In this document: positions 24,844-33,838 of the stretch, piece after piece
Numbering within the stretch: position 1 is the first letter of the stretch
Layout of the letters: every line of letters begins with the position of its first letter
Source of the DNA: Deltaproteobacteria bacterium
GTDB lineage: Bacteria; Bdellovibrionota; UBA1018; UBA923
DNA length: 33,925 nt
Assembly: GCA_016186905.1 (NCBI GenBank)
Contig: JACPKS010000079.1
Span: 1 to 33,925, forward strand
Direction of reading: 5' to 3'
Made by a program: the position numbers and the translations under genes
Notes under the pieces: generated by a model
What the model was told of the DNA's origin: nothing
Databases searched by the model: none
What the model saw: only the letters and a program-made list of their open reading frames with translations

Positions 24844-25903
24844 CGGCCGCCTCCACGCCGCCGCACGCAAGACCCGCGAGCATCTCGGCGATTTTAAGCG
24901 GCGGCAACACGTACGTGGCCGCACCCGCGCGAATCGCCTCGCCCGGCATGCCGTGAACGACCGAGCTCTCCTTGTCTTGCGCGAACGTGATCGCGCCGCG
25001 GTCGTTCATGAGCTTGAGCTCGCGCGCGCCGTCCTTTCCCATCCCCGTGAGAAGAATTCCGATGGCGCGTTCGCCGTACGCTTGGCTTACAGTGCGAAAA
25101 AGGTACGAAATCGAGGGCCGCAGGCCGTATTCGGCGGGCAGATTGCTCAGCGTCAGGCATCCATCGGGCGCGACACCCAGATGATACCCGTCCGGCGCGA
25201 CGTACGCGTGGCCGCCCCGCGGAAGTTCGCCGTGGGCCGCGACGTGAACCGAAAACCCGGTGCTGTGGCCCAGCCACTCGACGAAACCCTGAACAAAGCC
25301 GGTGGCCATGTGCTGCACGACGAGGATGGGAACCGGAAAACTTCTCGGAAGATTGAGAAGGATCGTTTCAATCACCACCGGGCCTCCGGTCGACGCGCCG
25401 ATCGCGACGAGTTGGACGCGAGGCGATCGCGCGCGCAAGACCTGGGACGCGGCACCTGGCGCAGCCGCGCCGCTCAGGCGGCTTGCGTTCCACCGGCGCA
25501 CGACCTTGACCTCCGACATCAGTTTGACGGTGCGGATGAGCTCTTCGGCTTCCGCTTTGAACCCGGAATGGCTCACCCCCACCGGCCGTTCGATCACGGC
25601 GAGCGCCCCGGCCTCCATCGCCTCGAACGCCCCGCGGGCTTCGGTTTGGTCGAGGCTTCCGCTCACGATGACGATCGGAACGGGGCAGGTTTGCATGATT
25701 TCGCGGGTCGCTTCCACTCCGTTCATCTTCGGCATGTGGATGTCCATCGTCACGACGTCGGGCCGCCGCTCACGCGCCATCTCGACCGCCTCGAGTCCGT
25801 TTCGCGCGACTCCGGCAAGCTCGATTTCGGGGTCGGTGCCGAAAACCCGCACGAGCAGTTCGCGCGCGGTGGGAGTATCCTCGACGATGAGAACTCTAAT
25901 CAT
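24833..25903 (-). CDS. cheB: Chemotaxis protein-glutamate methylesterase CheB
   Basis: The 356-residue CheB removes methyl groups from receptor glutamates and deamidates glutamines. REC domain 1-120 carries the phospho-acceptor Asp54 in VTMDIHMPKMNG. The catalytic domain (about 160-350) has Ser171 (GASTGG), His198 (VVQHM) and Asp291 (GMGKDGA). It overlaps the cheA stop by four bases. With CheR in the same operon, the system has a complete methylation-based adaptation pair. Confidence 0.96.
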   Translation of the reverse strand: MIRVLIVEDTPTARELLVRVFGTDPEIELAGVARNGLEAVEMARERRPDVVTMDIHMPKMNGVEATREIMQTCPVPIVIVSGSLDQTEARGAFEAMEAGALAVIERPVGVSHSGFKAEAEELIRTVKLMSEVKVVRRWNASRLSGAAAPGAASQVLRARSPRVQLVAIGASTGGPVVIETILLNLPRSFPVPILVVQHMATGFVQGFVEWLGHSTGFSVHVAAHGELPRGGHAYVAPDGYHLGVAPDGCLTLSNLPAEYGLRPSISYLFRTVSQAYGERAIGILLTGMGKDGARELKLMNDRGAITFAQDKESSVVHGMPGEAIRAGAATYVLPPLKIAEMLAGLACGGVEAAGGK

Positions 25904-27603
25904 CCGCGAGCCTCCACAGCGGACTTCATTAAATCCGGCACGTGCAGGATCGGCACGACGCTTCCGTCGCCCAACACCGTGGCACCGTAGATTCCCGGCA
26001 CGCTCTTGAGTTGACGTCCGAGCTGCTTGACGAGAACGTCCTGCTCGCCGCGAATGCCGTCGACGCCGAAGGCGATGCGCCGCTGCCCGACGCGAAGAAC
26101 CGCCGCAAGCGCGAGATCCGACGCGGCGGCAGCTGCCGGCAACCGAAGAGCCTCATCGAGCCGGACGAACGCCACCGCTCCGCCGTCGAACGGAATCGTG
26201 TCGCGACCCTCGACCGTTTTGACGTCTTCCCGCTTGACCCGAAGCACGCGTTCGACATTCGCGGTGGGAATGACGAACGGCCTTCCCCGCGACTCAACCA
26301 GGATTCCGCGAAAAGTGGCGAGCGTGGCCGGAAGGGCGATGCGAAACGCCGTCCCCTTGCCCTCGCGACTCTCGACCGTAATCACGCCGCCCAGACGCTC
26401 GGCCTTCTCCTTTGCGATCGCAAGCCCGATGCCGCGGCCGGAAAGGTCGGTGACGACCGCCGCCGTCGAAACGCCCGAACGGAACACCAGCGAAAAAGCT
26501 TCTTGGCTGCTCAAACCCGAGGCGTTTTCGCGGGAAAGCAACCCGGCCCTGACCGCGCTCTCGACGAGCGCGTGGCGGTCGATTCCGGCGCCGTCATCGA
26601 TGACCTCGATTTCCGCCTGATCCCGCGTTTTCGCCGACACCGTGATGGCAAGGCTTGCGGCCGGAGGCTTGCCGGCCGCCTGCCGCGCCTCGGGCTTCTC
26701 AACGCCGTGGTCGATCGCGTTGCGCGCGAGATGGATCAGCGGATCCTTGATCTCCTCGAGAATGCGGCGGTCGATTTCGACCTCACCGCCGCGCACGATA
26801 AGATCGACTCGCTTGCCCTGCGCGTTCGAAAGATCGCGGGCGAGTTTCGGAAACATCTCCAGGAGCGAAGAGGCGGGAAGCATCAGCGCCTTGCGAACGT
26901 CGTCGAGCAACGTCTCGAGCATGCCGCGAAACGCGCGCTGCTCGCGCTCCACCGCCTTGACCGCGCTTGAAATCCCATCCGAAAGATTCCGGAAAAACGG
27001 ACGGAGCTCCGGCCGCTCTTTTTCCCACGTCCTGCGCGAGGCCGCAACACTTTCCCCGAGCGCGCGCAGCTCGCGGGCGCGTTGCCCCATCCCCAGGCCG
27101 ACCGAGCGCATTTCCTCGCACTGAAGCAGGATGGCGTTAAGGCGCGCGGCGGGGATACGCACCGTCTTCGCGAGCGCGTCGGCCATGGTATGAACGAGCT
27201 CAAGCGGCGGGTGCTCGCCCGCGCGACACGCGGGCAAAGAAGCGGCCGGCTGTTTTTCCCCGTCGTGAACGAGAGAGGCCAGCTGGTCGGCGCGACGATG
27301 GAGCTGGTCGAAGAGCTCGCGGGTGAGCGCGGTCGCTCCCGCCTTGAGATTCGCGCAGACGCTTTCGAAGGCCTGACAAGCCTTTTCAAGATCCGGTTGG
27401 TTCACCGAGCGCGCGGCCCCCTTAAGGCTGTGAACCTCGCGAAAAAGCGTCTCAAGAAGCTTCGCCTTAAGCTCAGGCTCGGGCGACTGCTCAAGCGCCG
27501 TAAGCGTGACGGCGATCGTCCGAAGGTGATCTTCGGCTTCGGCACGGAAAGTTTCGAGCAGCTTTTCCAGGAACTCCTCGTCTGTTTTTTCCATCGGCTT
27601 CAT
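25900..27603 (-). CDS. cheA: Chemotaxis histidine kinase CheA
   Basis: The 567-residue kinase has an Hpt domain (about 8-115, His58 in FREVHSLKGAARS), a dimerisation region (about 140-250), HATPase (about 260-425: HLARNAIDHGVE, DDGAGID, DLSGRGIGLAIAKE) and a C-terminal CheW-like regulatory domain (about 428-560). It is shorter than classical CheA because the linker between Hpt and dimerisation (about 115-140) is too small to hold a P2 CheY-docking domain. No receiver domain is fused at the C-terminus. ATG overlaps the MCP stop (ATGA). It should autophosphorylate under MCP control and phosphorylate CheB and another REC protein. Confidence 0.95.
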   Translation of the reverse strand: MKPMEKTDEEFLEKLLETFRAEAEDHLRTIAVTLTALEQSPEPELKAKLLETLFREVHSLKGAARSVNQPDLEKACQAFESVCANLKAGATALTRELFDQLHRRADQLASLVHDGEKQPAASLPACRAGEHPPLELVHTMADALAKTVRIPAARLNAILLQCEEMRSVGLGMGQRARELRALGESVAASRRTWEKERPELRPFFRNLSDGISSAVKAVEREQRAFRGMLETLLDDVRKALMLPASSLLEMFPKLARDLSNAQGKRVDLIVRGGEVEIDRRILEEIKDPLIHLARNAIDHGVEKPEARQAAGKPPAASLAITVSAKTRDQAEIEVIDDGAGIDRHALVESAVRAGLLSRENASGLSSQEAFSLVFRSGVSTAAVVTDLSGRGIGLAIAKEKAERLGGVITVESREGKGTAFRIALPATLATFRGILVESRGRPFVIPTANVERVLRVKREDVKTVEGRDTIPFDGGAVAFVRLDEALRLPAAAAASDLALAAVLRVGQRRIAFGVDGIRGEQDVLVKQLGRQLKSVPGIYGATVLGDGSVVPILHVPDLMKSAVEARG

Positions 27604-29237
27604 ACCCTGAACCGCTCGACGAGTTGTTTGAGATTCGAGCCAAGCCGCGCGAGGTTCTGCGCGGCCGTCTCGACCTGTTTCGTGCCGGCGGCGTTTTGCG
27701 TGCTCGCCTGCTTGATACTTTCCATCGCCGAGGCCACCTGATCGACGCCCACGAACTGCTGCTGGCTCGATGCCGCGATCTGGGTCGCCGCAAGCGCCGC
27801 GTCCGCGACACTTTCCGAGAGCGCCCGGATCGACTCTCCCGACTGCGTCACCTGTCTCATTCCAAGCTCCACGGCCTTGCTCCCTTGTTCGGCCGACAGC
27901 ACCACGGCACTCGTGGCTTTTTGGATTTCGCCGAGCATCGTCCGCACCTGAGCCGTGGCTTGTTTGGATTGTTCAGCCAGCGCTTTAACTTCTTGCGCCA
28001 CGACCGCGAAGCCCTTGCCCTGCTCGCCGGCTTTGGCGGCTTCGATCGCCGCGTTCACCGAGAGCAGGTTCGACTGCTCGGCCAGATCCCCCACCGACGC
28101 GATGATCTCGCCGATGGCCTGGCTCTGCTCGCTTAACTTCATGATGCTTTCACCGATGCTCTCCATCTGCTCGCGAATCCGAGTCATCCCGCCGATCGAC
28201 TCCTCGACCGCCTTGCGCCCGCTTTGCGAGATTTCCACGGCTTTTTTGGCGCTCTCCGAGACGTGCTTGGCCTTCTGGTTCGAGAGCTGCGCCGTCTGCT
28301 TCACCTCTTCCACCGTCGCCGTCGTCTGGCTCACGGCCGTGGCCGTTTCGGTGGCGCTCGACGCGACCTGCGTCGTCGCCGCGAGGATCTCGCCGGAAGA
28401 AGCCGCCAGAACGCCGGCTCCTTCCTTGATTTGCTGGGTCACGACGCGGAGATTCTCGACCATGGTCTTGAACGTGCGCGAGAGCGTTCCGATCTCGTCA
28501 CGGCGCTCATGCGGCGGCATCTTCACGGTGAAATCGCCGGCCGCGATCGTTTCGGCGGCTTCCGAAATCGCGCGAAGCGGATTGGCGATGCCGCGCTCAA
28601 GCGCGAAGCCGAGGAGGATCGCCGCAAGAAACGCCGCGATCCCGGTCAGTATGAATATTTTTTCGGAAAACGCGGCTGATTTATTCGAAGCGCCAACGTT
28701 TTCCTTCGCTCTCGCCTCGATCGCGTTGAAGATCTCAAGCAACCCGTCGCGAAGCTTCCCGTAGCGCGCCAGCTGCATCCCCATCACAAGTTTCTCCGCC
28801 TCGGAGAACTTTTTCCGCTCGATTAACGGAATGACCTGGGCATCCCTGATCTCCGCGAATTCTTTGTAAGCGGCTCTCACCTCCAAAAGTTTCGGGCCAA
28901 ATAGGGCATCCTGGCCGACACGTTCGAATGCCTCGTTGAGTTTCTCCTGAATGATGCGCGTAGCCTCGCGGATATCCTCTATCGCTCGGCTTTTGGCCGC
29001 CGGATCCTTCATGAAAAGCATCTGAAGCAGCCCGACTCTCTGGTGATTGAGAAATGCGCGGATTTCCGAAAGCCTTTGGCCGGCGTAATAGTCTTCTTCC
29101 AAAAACTTTTTCTGTGAATTCTGCGCCATCACGATCGTTCCGTACGCGGTGAAGACCACGACGACGAAAAAAACAAGGATCACCCCGAATCCGAACAAGA
29201 GTTTCGATCGCGTCCGCCAGTTCGCCATCCAATTCAT
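27600..29237 (-). CDS. Methyl-accepting chemotaxis protein
   Basis: The 545-residue receptor has TM1 at about 12-34, a helical periplasmic sensor of four-helix-bundle type (about 38-192), TM2 at about 194-213, HAMP at about 214-266 and a long signalling coiled coil to the end. The hairpin tip lies near 385-420, with NAAIEAAKAGEQGKGFAVVAQEV. GGAGG lies upstream and the ATG overlaps the CheW stop by four bases. Being embedded between cheW and cheA, it is probably the dedicated receptor for this array. Ligand is unknown. Confidence 0.95.
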   Translation of the reverse strand: MNWMANWRTRSKLLFGFGVILVFFVVVVFTAYGTIVMAQNSQKKFLEEDYYAGQRLSEIRAFLNHQRVGLLQMLFMKDPAAKSRAIEDIREATRIIQEKLNEAFERVGQDALFGPKLLEVRAAYKEFAEIRDAQVIPLIERKKFSEAEKLVMGMQLARYGKLRDGLLEIFNAIEARAKENVGASNKSAAFSEKIFILTGIAAFLAAILLGFALERGIANPLRAISEAAETIAAGDFTVKMPPHERRDEIGTLSRTFKTMVENLRVVTQQIKEGAGVLAASSGEILAATTQVASSATETATAVSQTTATVEEVKQTAQLSNQKAKHVSESAKKAVEISQSGRKAVEESIGGMTRIREQMESIGESIMKLSEQSQAIGEIIASVGDLAEQSNLLSVNAAIEAAKAGEQGKGFAVVAQEVKALAEQSKQATAQVRTMLGEIQKATSAVVLSAEQGSKAVELGMRQVTQSGESIRALSESVADAALAATQIAASSQQQFVGVDQVASAMESIKQASTQNAAGTKQVETAAQNLARLGSNLKQLVERFRV

Positions 29238-29752
29238 TGTTTGCCTCCGATGATGAGTTTAGGACTGGCGAGAACTTTGCCCGCGTCCAGCAGAACCGTT
29301 CGGTCCCGGGTCACGCCTTTGAGGCATTCCGCGCGGATCCCCGTCAGGGTGGGGAGCGTCTCTTCAAGCTCGTCGCACGCGATGGCCCGCATCCCCACGA
29401 CTTCGTCGGCGAGAAAGCCGCATTCCATCTCGCCGTCGCGCAAGATGAGCACCTTTGACCCCGCGGTCCGGGCGCTTTCGGGGAGCTCAAGCCATCGCGC
29501 GAGATCGTTGATGGTCACCACCTGGCCGCGCACGTTCATGGCGCCGAGGATGAAATCCGGCGTTCCGGGCAGAGGCGTGACTTCCTTGAGCGGGTAGACC
29601 TCGCGCACGAACGACGTTTCCACGGCGAACCTCTCGGCACCCAGCCGAAACTCGAGCGTCTCGACGAACTCGGATGCCGGCCGCGGCTCCACCTGCGGGC
29701 GCGCAAGCGCTGCCGCCCTTCGCTTAAGGATATTTTTTGTCTTGTCGTCCAT
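29234..29752 (-). CDS. cheW: CheW-domain coupling protein (second in the operon)
   Basis: The 172-residue protein has an N-terminal charged extension (about 1-30) and a CheW domain: LEFRLGAERFAVETSFVREVYPL, TPLPGTPDFILGAMNVRGQVV and KVLILRDGEMECGFLADEVVG. It links receptors to CheA. It starts after TAGG one base from the cheR stop. The 172-residue length is slightly above single-domain CheW because of the extension. Confidence 0.93.
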   Translation of the reverse strand: MDDKTKNILKRRAAALARPQVEPRPASEFVETLEFRLGAERFAVETSFVREVYPLKEVTPLPGTPDFILGAMNVRGQVVTINDLARWLELPESARTAGSKVLILRDGEMECGFLADEVVGMRAIACDELEETLPTLTGIRAECLKGVTRDRTVLLDAGKVLASPKLIIGGKQ

Positions 29753-29753
29753 C

Positions 29754-30638
29754 CTACGCGCTCCTTTTTACCGCGCGGGCTGCCGAGGGTTTTCGGAACA
29801 GCGTCACGCCGTCCAGATTCACCGTTTCGAATTCCGAAAAAATTCGCATGGAAGCTTCGGCGGGAGCCACGATCAGATACCCGCCGGGCCGAAGCGCGCG
29901 GCAAAACCCGTCGACAACCCGCGCTGCGGCGGCAGCGCTGAAATACATCAAGACGTTGCGGCAAAAGATCACGTCAACGTCGTCGGTAAGCTGGACCGGA
30001 TTCGGATACGCGTCGGCGACGAGATTGAGCCTGAAGAACTCCACCATGCCGCGAATCTCGGCGCGAAGCGCATAGCGCCCGTTTCCAAGCCTCTGAAAAT
30101 ACGTTTTTCCGAGCCAGTCGGGCGCCTGGCGAAACGACCACTCCCCGTAGTGCGCGGCGCGCGCCGCTTCGAGACTCGAAACGTTAAGGTCCGAGGCGAG
30201 AAGCGTGACTTGCCAGTCTTTCAGATCGGGGACGCAACGCCAAAGCGCGATCGCGATCGAATACGGCTCCTCGCCCGTGGAACATCCCGCGCTCCAGATT
30301 TTGAGGCGCTTCCCGTCTTTCCCCGTTCTTTCGGCCTGCAAGACGCCGAGAATTTTCCCCTCAAACGCCGCGAATGTCTCCGGCTCGCGAAAAAAATAGG
30401 TTTCGTTCACGCTCAGGCGCTGCGCGAGGTCTTCGATCGCGCGAGCCCGGGCCGGATCCGCGACGATGCGGCCGGCAAAATCCTCGGCGTCCCGAAGTCC
30501 GTGCTCGCGCGCGGCCGACATGAGCGCACCGGCCAGCTCATCCCAGCGCTCCGGCGGAAAGCGGAGACCCGTCCGCTCGGTCAACAGGTCCGAAACAACC
30601 GGAAGCAGCTTTAGCAACGCGTTCTCGCCGGGTTTCAT
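29754..30638 (-). CDS. cheR: Chemotaxis protein methyltransferase CheR
   Basis: The 294-residue enzyme transfers methyl groups from SAM to receptor glutamates. The N-terminal helical domain ends in RLSVNETYFFRE (about 74-84); the SAM-binding domain shows IWSAGCSTGEEPYSIA (about 114-129), LLASDLN and DVIFCRNVLMYF (about 222-233). No TPR extension is present, unlike WspC-type enzymes. Its ATG overlaps the upstream CheW stop by four bases. Confidence 0.95.
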   Translation of the reverse strand: MKPGENALLKLLPVVSDLLTERTGLRFPPERWDELAGALMSAAREHGLRDAEDFAGRIVADPARARAIEDLAQRLSVNETYFFREPETFAAFEGKILGVLQAERTGKDGKRLKIWSAGCSTGEEPYSIAIALWRCVPDLKDWQVTLLASDLNVSSLEAARAAHYGEWSFRQAPDWLGKTYFQRLGNGRYALRAEIRGMVEFFRLNLVADAYPNPVQLTDDVDVIFCRNVLMYFSAAAAARVVDGFCRALRPGGYLIVAPAEASMRIFSEFETVNLDGVTLFRKPSAARAVKRSA

Positions 30639-31060
30639 GCCGCCTCGCCCGGAAAAAGACGTTCGAGATCGCCGATCAGAAGAACACCGTCGGGCAGACG
30701 TATGAGCCCTTCGACCGCGGCGTCTGATGGCACGATCGATCCGGCGGAAAGGATTTCAGATGGGGGCGGTTCGATGACGCCCGCGACCGCGTCGACCGCG
30801 AAGGCCCACGTCTTTTCGGCGCCGTGCACGAGCAGTAGGCGGTCGTCCAGCCTGATTTCGCGCGATGCAAGGCCGAGACGCGCGCGAAAATTCACGACGG
30901 GTACGATGGAGCCGTGAACGTTGATGACGCCGAGAAAATCGGATGATGCGCCGGGCAGCGGCGTGATTTCCACGGCATGCACGACGCGCTCGACAAATTC
31001 GAGCCGCAAAGCGAATTTCAACTCACCGACGAAAAAAACAAGGAAGTGGTGTCGAATCAT
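30635..31060 (-). CDS. cheW: CheW-domain coupling protein (first in the operon)
   Basis: The 141-residue protein is a single CheW domain: FLVFFVGELKFALRLEFVERVV, ITPLPGASSDFLGVINVHGSIVPVV and a late DGVLLIGDLERLF. The domain begins immediately after the initiator Met at 31060. No Shine-Dalgarno is present and the predicted -10 box ends about ten bases upstream, so translation may start on a leaderless transcript. It is the first gene of the seven-gene chemosensory operon. Confidence 0.92.
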   Translation of the reverse strand: MIRHHFLVFFVGELKFALRLEFVERVVHAVEITPLPGASSDFLGVINVHGSIVPVVNFRARLGLASREIRLDDRLLLVHGAEKTWAFAVDAVAGVIEPPPSEILSAGSIVPSDAAVEGLIRLPDGVLLIGDLERLFPGEAA

Positions 31061-31374
31061 GACATGTAGTGAATCGGCGTTTTTCAGTATTATTTTAAAT
31101 TCACATATTATGGTTTTCCGTAAATCATCGAGCGATATTTCGTGAAAATTTCAGTCTAACTTGCCGTGTTGACCGATATTTTCCGGGTTTGAAGAAAATG
31201 TCGCGTGCGCAAACCTCGCCCGAACCCCGGCACTTTTTGGGCACTTTTTGTTCCAAAGCGCCGAAGATGTTACATTGGCTGCATGCGAAATTTATTTTTA
31301 GGCCTGACATTGCTCTGCGTTTATCCTTAACCACGGTTAATTCCTCGCGCGCGCGACCGCGATATAGGTAAGGG
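31061..31374. other. Divergent intergenic region between the chemosensory and SDR operons
   Basis: The left part holds the predicted sigma-28 promoter of the chemosensory operon. The middle is AT-rich and contains no gene. A 15-codon frame starting near 31283 (ATGCGAAATTTATTT...) resembles a signal sequence but stops at once. No clear promoter for the SDR operon was identified. Confidence 0.5.
31071..31097 (-). promoter_or_regulatory. Predicted sigma-28 (FliA-type) promoter of the chemosensory operon
   Basis: On the minus strand TAAA (31094-31097) is followed after exactly 15 bases by GCCGATTC (31071-31078). The FliA consensus is TAAA-N15-GCCGATAA, so six of eight -10 positions and the whole -35 core match. 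Initiation would fall near 31063, only a few bases before the cheW ATG. Confidence 0.7.
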
Positions 31375-32199
31375 ATGAGGGCGCACGCCTTTCGCGACAA
31401 AGTGGTCGTCATCACCGGGGCCGCGGCCGGCATCGGCAAAGCCACCGCGATGGCGTTCGCACGCCAGGGCGCCCGCGTCGTCATCGGCGACATCGACGAG
31501 CCGGCGCTTGGCGCGGCGGCTGAAGAGATCGCCTCCGCGACCGGAGCGCAAACGCTCGGAGTTCGCGCCGACGTCACCGACAAAAGCGACTGTTCTCGCC
31601 TCGTCGAGACCGCGGTCGAACGCTTCGGCCGGCTCGACGTCCTCGTCAACAACGCGGGCATCACGATGCGGGCGAAACTGGCCGACACCACGCCGGAAGT
31701 CGTCGAAAAAGTCATGCGCGTCTGTTTCAACGGCACGCTTTATTGCACGAAGTACGCGCTCCCGCACATCCTCGAATCCCGCGGCTCGATCGTGGGCATC
31801 TCGTCGATCGCGGGCCGGCGCGGAATTCCGGGCAGAACCGGCTATTCCGCCGCGAAGTTCGCCGTACAGGGTTTTTTCGAAAGTCTCCGCACCGAAATCC
31901 TGCGCACCGGCGCGCACGTGCTCGTCGTTTGCCCGGGATTTACGTCGACCGGAATCCGCGCCTCTGCTGGCGCGGCAGGCGATGCGGCGCAAGTACTCGA
32001 CCCGCGCCGGAACGAGCGCCACATGACCGCCGACGAAGTCGGCGAGCGCATTATGCGGGCGGTGCGCGCGCGCAAGCGCGACCTCGTGCTGACAAGACAA
32101 GGGCATCTCACGATCCTTCTGAATCGTTTTTTCCCAGGGCTTGCCGACCGGCTCGTGTACCGGCATTTTGCAGCGGCGGAAAAAGATCTCCTGAAGTAG
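31375..32199 (+). CDS. Short-chain dehydrogenase/reductase
   Basis: The 274-residue protein is a classical SDR: cofactor motif TGAAAGIGK (about 14-22), NNAG (92-95), SSIAG (Ser143/144) and the catalytic YSAAK (Tyr157, Lys161). An Asp at about 39 after the second strand favours NAD(H). The C-terminal extension with a hydrophobic FFPGLADRLVY stretch resembles membrane-associated SDRs. It is followed after nine bases by a Crp-type regulator and then a hydrolase, suggesting a regulated lipid or ester catabolic operon. Confidence 0.9.
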   Translation: MRAHAFRDKVVVITGAAAGIGKATAMAFARQGARVVIGDIDEPALGAAAEEIASATGAQTLGVRADVTDKSDCSRLVETAVERFGRLDVLVNNAGITMRAKLADTTPEVVEKVMRVCFNGTLYCTKYALPHILESRGSIVGISSIAGRRGIPGRTGYSAAKFAVQGFFESLRTEILRTGAHVLVVCPGFTSTGIRASAGAAGDAAQVLDPRRNERHMTADEVGERIMRAVRARKRDLVLTRQGHLTILLNRFFPGLADRLVYRHFAAAEKDLLK

Positions 32200-32208
32200 G
32201 CTTTTTCC

Positions 32209-32847
32209 ATGCGTTACCCCGAGCTTCACGGGTTCTTAAGCCGCCTTCATCCCATCCCCGCCGGAGAATGGGAAAAAGCCGGAATGATGTTCGCCGAACG
32301 CGCGCTTCGCAAAGGCGAGTTTTTCGCGCGCGCCGGCGAGGAGCCGCGGCATTTCGCCGTCGTGCGCTCCGGCTTTTTTCGCCTCTACTATCAAGACGGC
32401 GAGGGCAAGGAATACACGAAGGCTTTCCGCGGACCGTGGAGCTTCATCGGGCCGTACGCCGAGATGCTGCTTGGCCGTTCCTCGCTGACCTACGTCGTCG
32501 CCACCGAGGACTCGCGCGTTTTCGCGGCGGAGTTCCCGCGCTTGGTTTCGCTTTACGAAGAGCATGCGTGCTGGCAAGCCGTCGGGCGCAAAATCGCCGA
32601 AGGACTTTATCTCGAAAAACTTCAGCGGGAGTTCGAGTTCTTGCAGCTTTCGGCACGCGAGCGCTACGACGCGTTCGTGGGCGAATTTCCCGAGTACGCC
32701 AGGAAAGTGCCGCAATACCAGATCGCGTCTTACCTTGGTGTGACACCGGTAGGATTAAGCCGTCTCGTCGGAAAAAGCTCGCGTTCAGAACACGCGCGCG
32801 ACAACCACACGGAAATACGCGCGCGCCGCGGAAAGGCGCGCGGATGA
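32209..32847 (+). CDS. Crp/Fnr family transcriptional regulator
   Basis: The 212-residue protein has a cyclic-nucleotide-binding-like beta-roll (about 20-115: LRKGEFFARAGEEPRHFAVV then YYQDGEGKEYTKAF), a long dimer helix, and a C-terminal HTH (about 165-190: YQIASYLGVTPVGLSRLVG). The phosphate-binding cassette of cAMP receptors is not recognisable and there are no iron-sulfur cysteines, so the effector is unknown. The ATG of the hydrolase overlaps its stop. It probably controls its own operon. Confidence 0.85.
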   Translation: MRYPELHGFLSRLHPIPAGEWEKAGMMFAERALRKGEFFARAGEEPRHFAVVRSGFFRLYYQDGEGKEYTKAFRGPWSFIGPYAEMLLGRSSLTYVVATEDSRVFAAEFPRLVSLYEEHACWQAVGRKIAEGLYLEKLQREFEFLQLSARERYDAFVGEFPEYARKVPQYQIASYLGVTPVGLSRLVGKSSRSEHARDNHTEIRARRGKARG

Positions 32848-33821
32848 CGGCACGACGCTACAATTCCCTGCGCAGCGGGCTCGTGGATTTCGGATTCAAG
32901 GCCATGTCCGCGACGGCAAGAGTCCTGGGAAAAGCCGCGATTCAAGTCCGCCGTGCATCCGTGATTCAAAATACTGAATACGGGCGGGCGGAAAACGGAA
33001 GGGAATCGCGGACGAAACGATTGGACATCTATTTTCCGCCCAAACACCCCGGCACGCCCGCGAAATACCCCGTCGTCATCCACTTTCACGGCGGCGGTTT
33101 TCGCATTTTCTCGAAAGAAAGCCACGCGCTCGTCGCTGCAACGCTCGCCAAGCGAGGCCATCTCGTCTTCAACGTCGACTACCGCCTGGCTCCCCGCTAT
33201 CCTTATCCCGCTGCGCTGGAAGACGCGGTTGATGCGTACCGATGGGTCATCGCGCACGCCCAAGAATACGGCGGCGATCTGTCACGCCTTTCCGTGGCCG
33301 GCGAATCCGCCGGGGCGAACCTGGCGCTCGCGCTCTCGCTCGGCGCGTTCGGCCTCGGCGCGAACGCGAGCGCGCGCGCTCTCGAAAGCCTCCCCGTCAA
33401 ACCCCGTAAAGCGGTGCTGGCGTGCGGATATCTTCAGGTTTCCAACGTCGAGCGTTTTCTCGACGACGCGCGCGTTCCGACGTGGGTATACGAGCGCATG
33501 CGAATCATTCGGAAGTCTTATCTGCCGCCCTCCATCTCAGCGGAATCGACGGACTGGGATCTCGCCGACCCGCTCGTCGTGCTTGAGCGTGTTGCCGAGA
33601 GCGGAGCACGGCTCCCCGAAAATTTTCCGGAGATTTTTATCCCGGCAGGAGCGGCCGACCCGGTCATCAGCGACTCGCTTCGACTCGATGCGGCCTTGCG
33701 CAAGCTCGCGCATCCGGTTTCCTTAAAGCAGTACGCGGGCGAGCACCACGGTTTCCATCTTTTTTCCTGGCGCAAACGCGCTCGCGAGTGCTTACGCGAC
33801 ATATCCGATTTTCTAAAATAA
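32844..33821 (+). CDS. Alpha/beta hydrolase of the hormone-sensitive lipase (acetyl esterase) family
   Basis: The 325-residue enzyme shows the HSL oxyanion motif HGGG (82-85), YRLAPRYPYPAALED, the nucleophile elbow GESAG (Ser155), an Asp at 272 (GAADPVIS) and His302 in EHHGFHLF. It should hydrolyse short-chain esters. The frame stays open far upstream, but ATG 32844 is chosen because it overlaps the regulator stop (ATGA) and matches family length. No signal peptide is evident. It is the last gene before the terminal repeats. Confidence 0.9.
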   Translation: MTARRYNSLRSGLVDFGFKAMSATARVLGKAAIQVRRASVIQNTEYGRAENGRESRTKRLDIYFPPKHPGTPAKYPVVIHFHGGGFRIFSKESHALVAATLAKRGHLVFNVDYRLAPRYPYPAALEDAVDAYRWVIAHAQEYGGDLSRLSVAGESAGANLALALSLGAFGLGANASARALESLPVKPRKAVLACGYLQVSNVERFLDDARVPTWVYERMRIIRKSYLPPSISAESTDWDLADPLVVLERVAESGARLPENFPEIFIPAGAADPVISDSLRLDAALRKLAHPVSLKQYAGEHHGFHLFSWRKRARECLRDISDFLK

Positions 33822-33831
33822 GGTGGCTGCT
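33817..33831. repeat. Right copy of the 15-bp repeat (inverted relative to 30-44)
   Basis: AATAAGGTGGCTGCT is the reverse complement of positions 30-44. The GGTGGCTGC core occurs once more at 33876-33884 inside the terminal palindrome loop, so the motif belongs to a repeated family. Confidence 0.7.
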
Positions 33832-33838
33832 AAAAGGT

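Noticed and set aside
31283..31330. Tiny signal-like reading frame (MRNLFLGLTLLCVYP)
   Set aside because: It stops after 15 codons and has no Shine-Dalgarno; too short to support.
31743..32843. Long N-terminal extension of the hydrolase
   Set aside because: It overlaps the SDR and Crp genes in another frame and is Arg-rich; family length and the ATGA overlap support the start at 32844.
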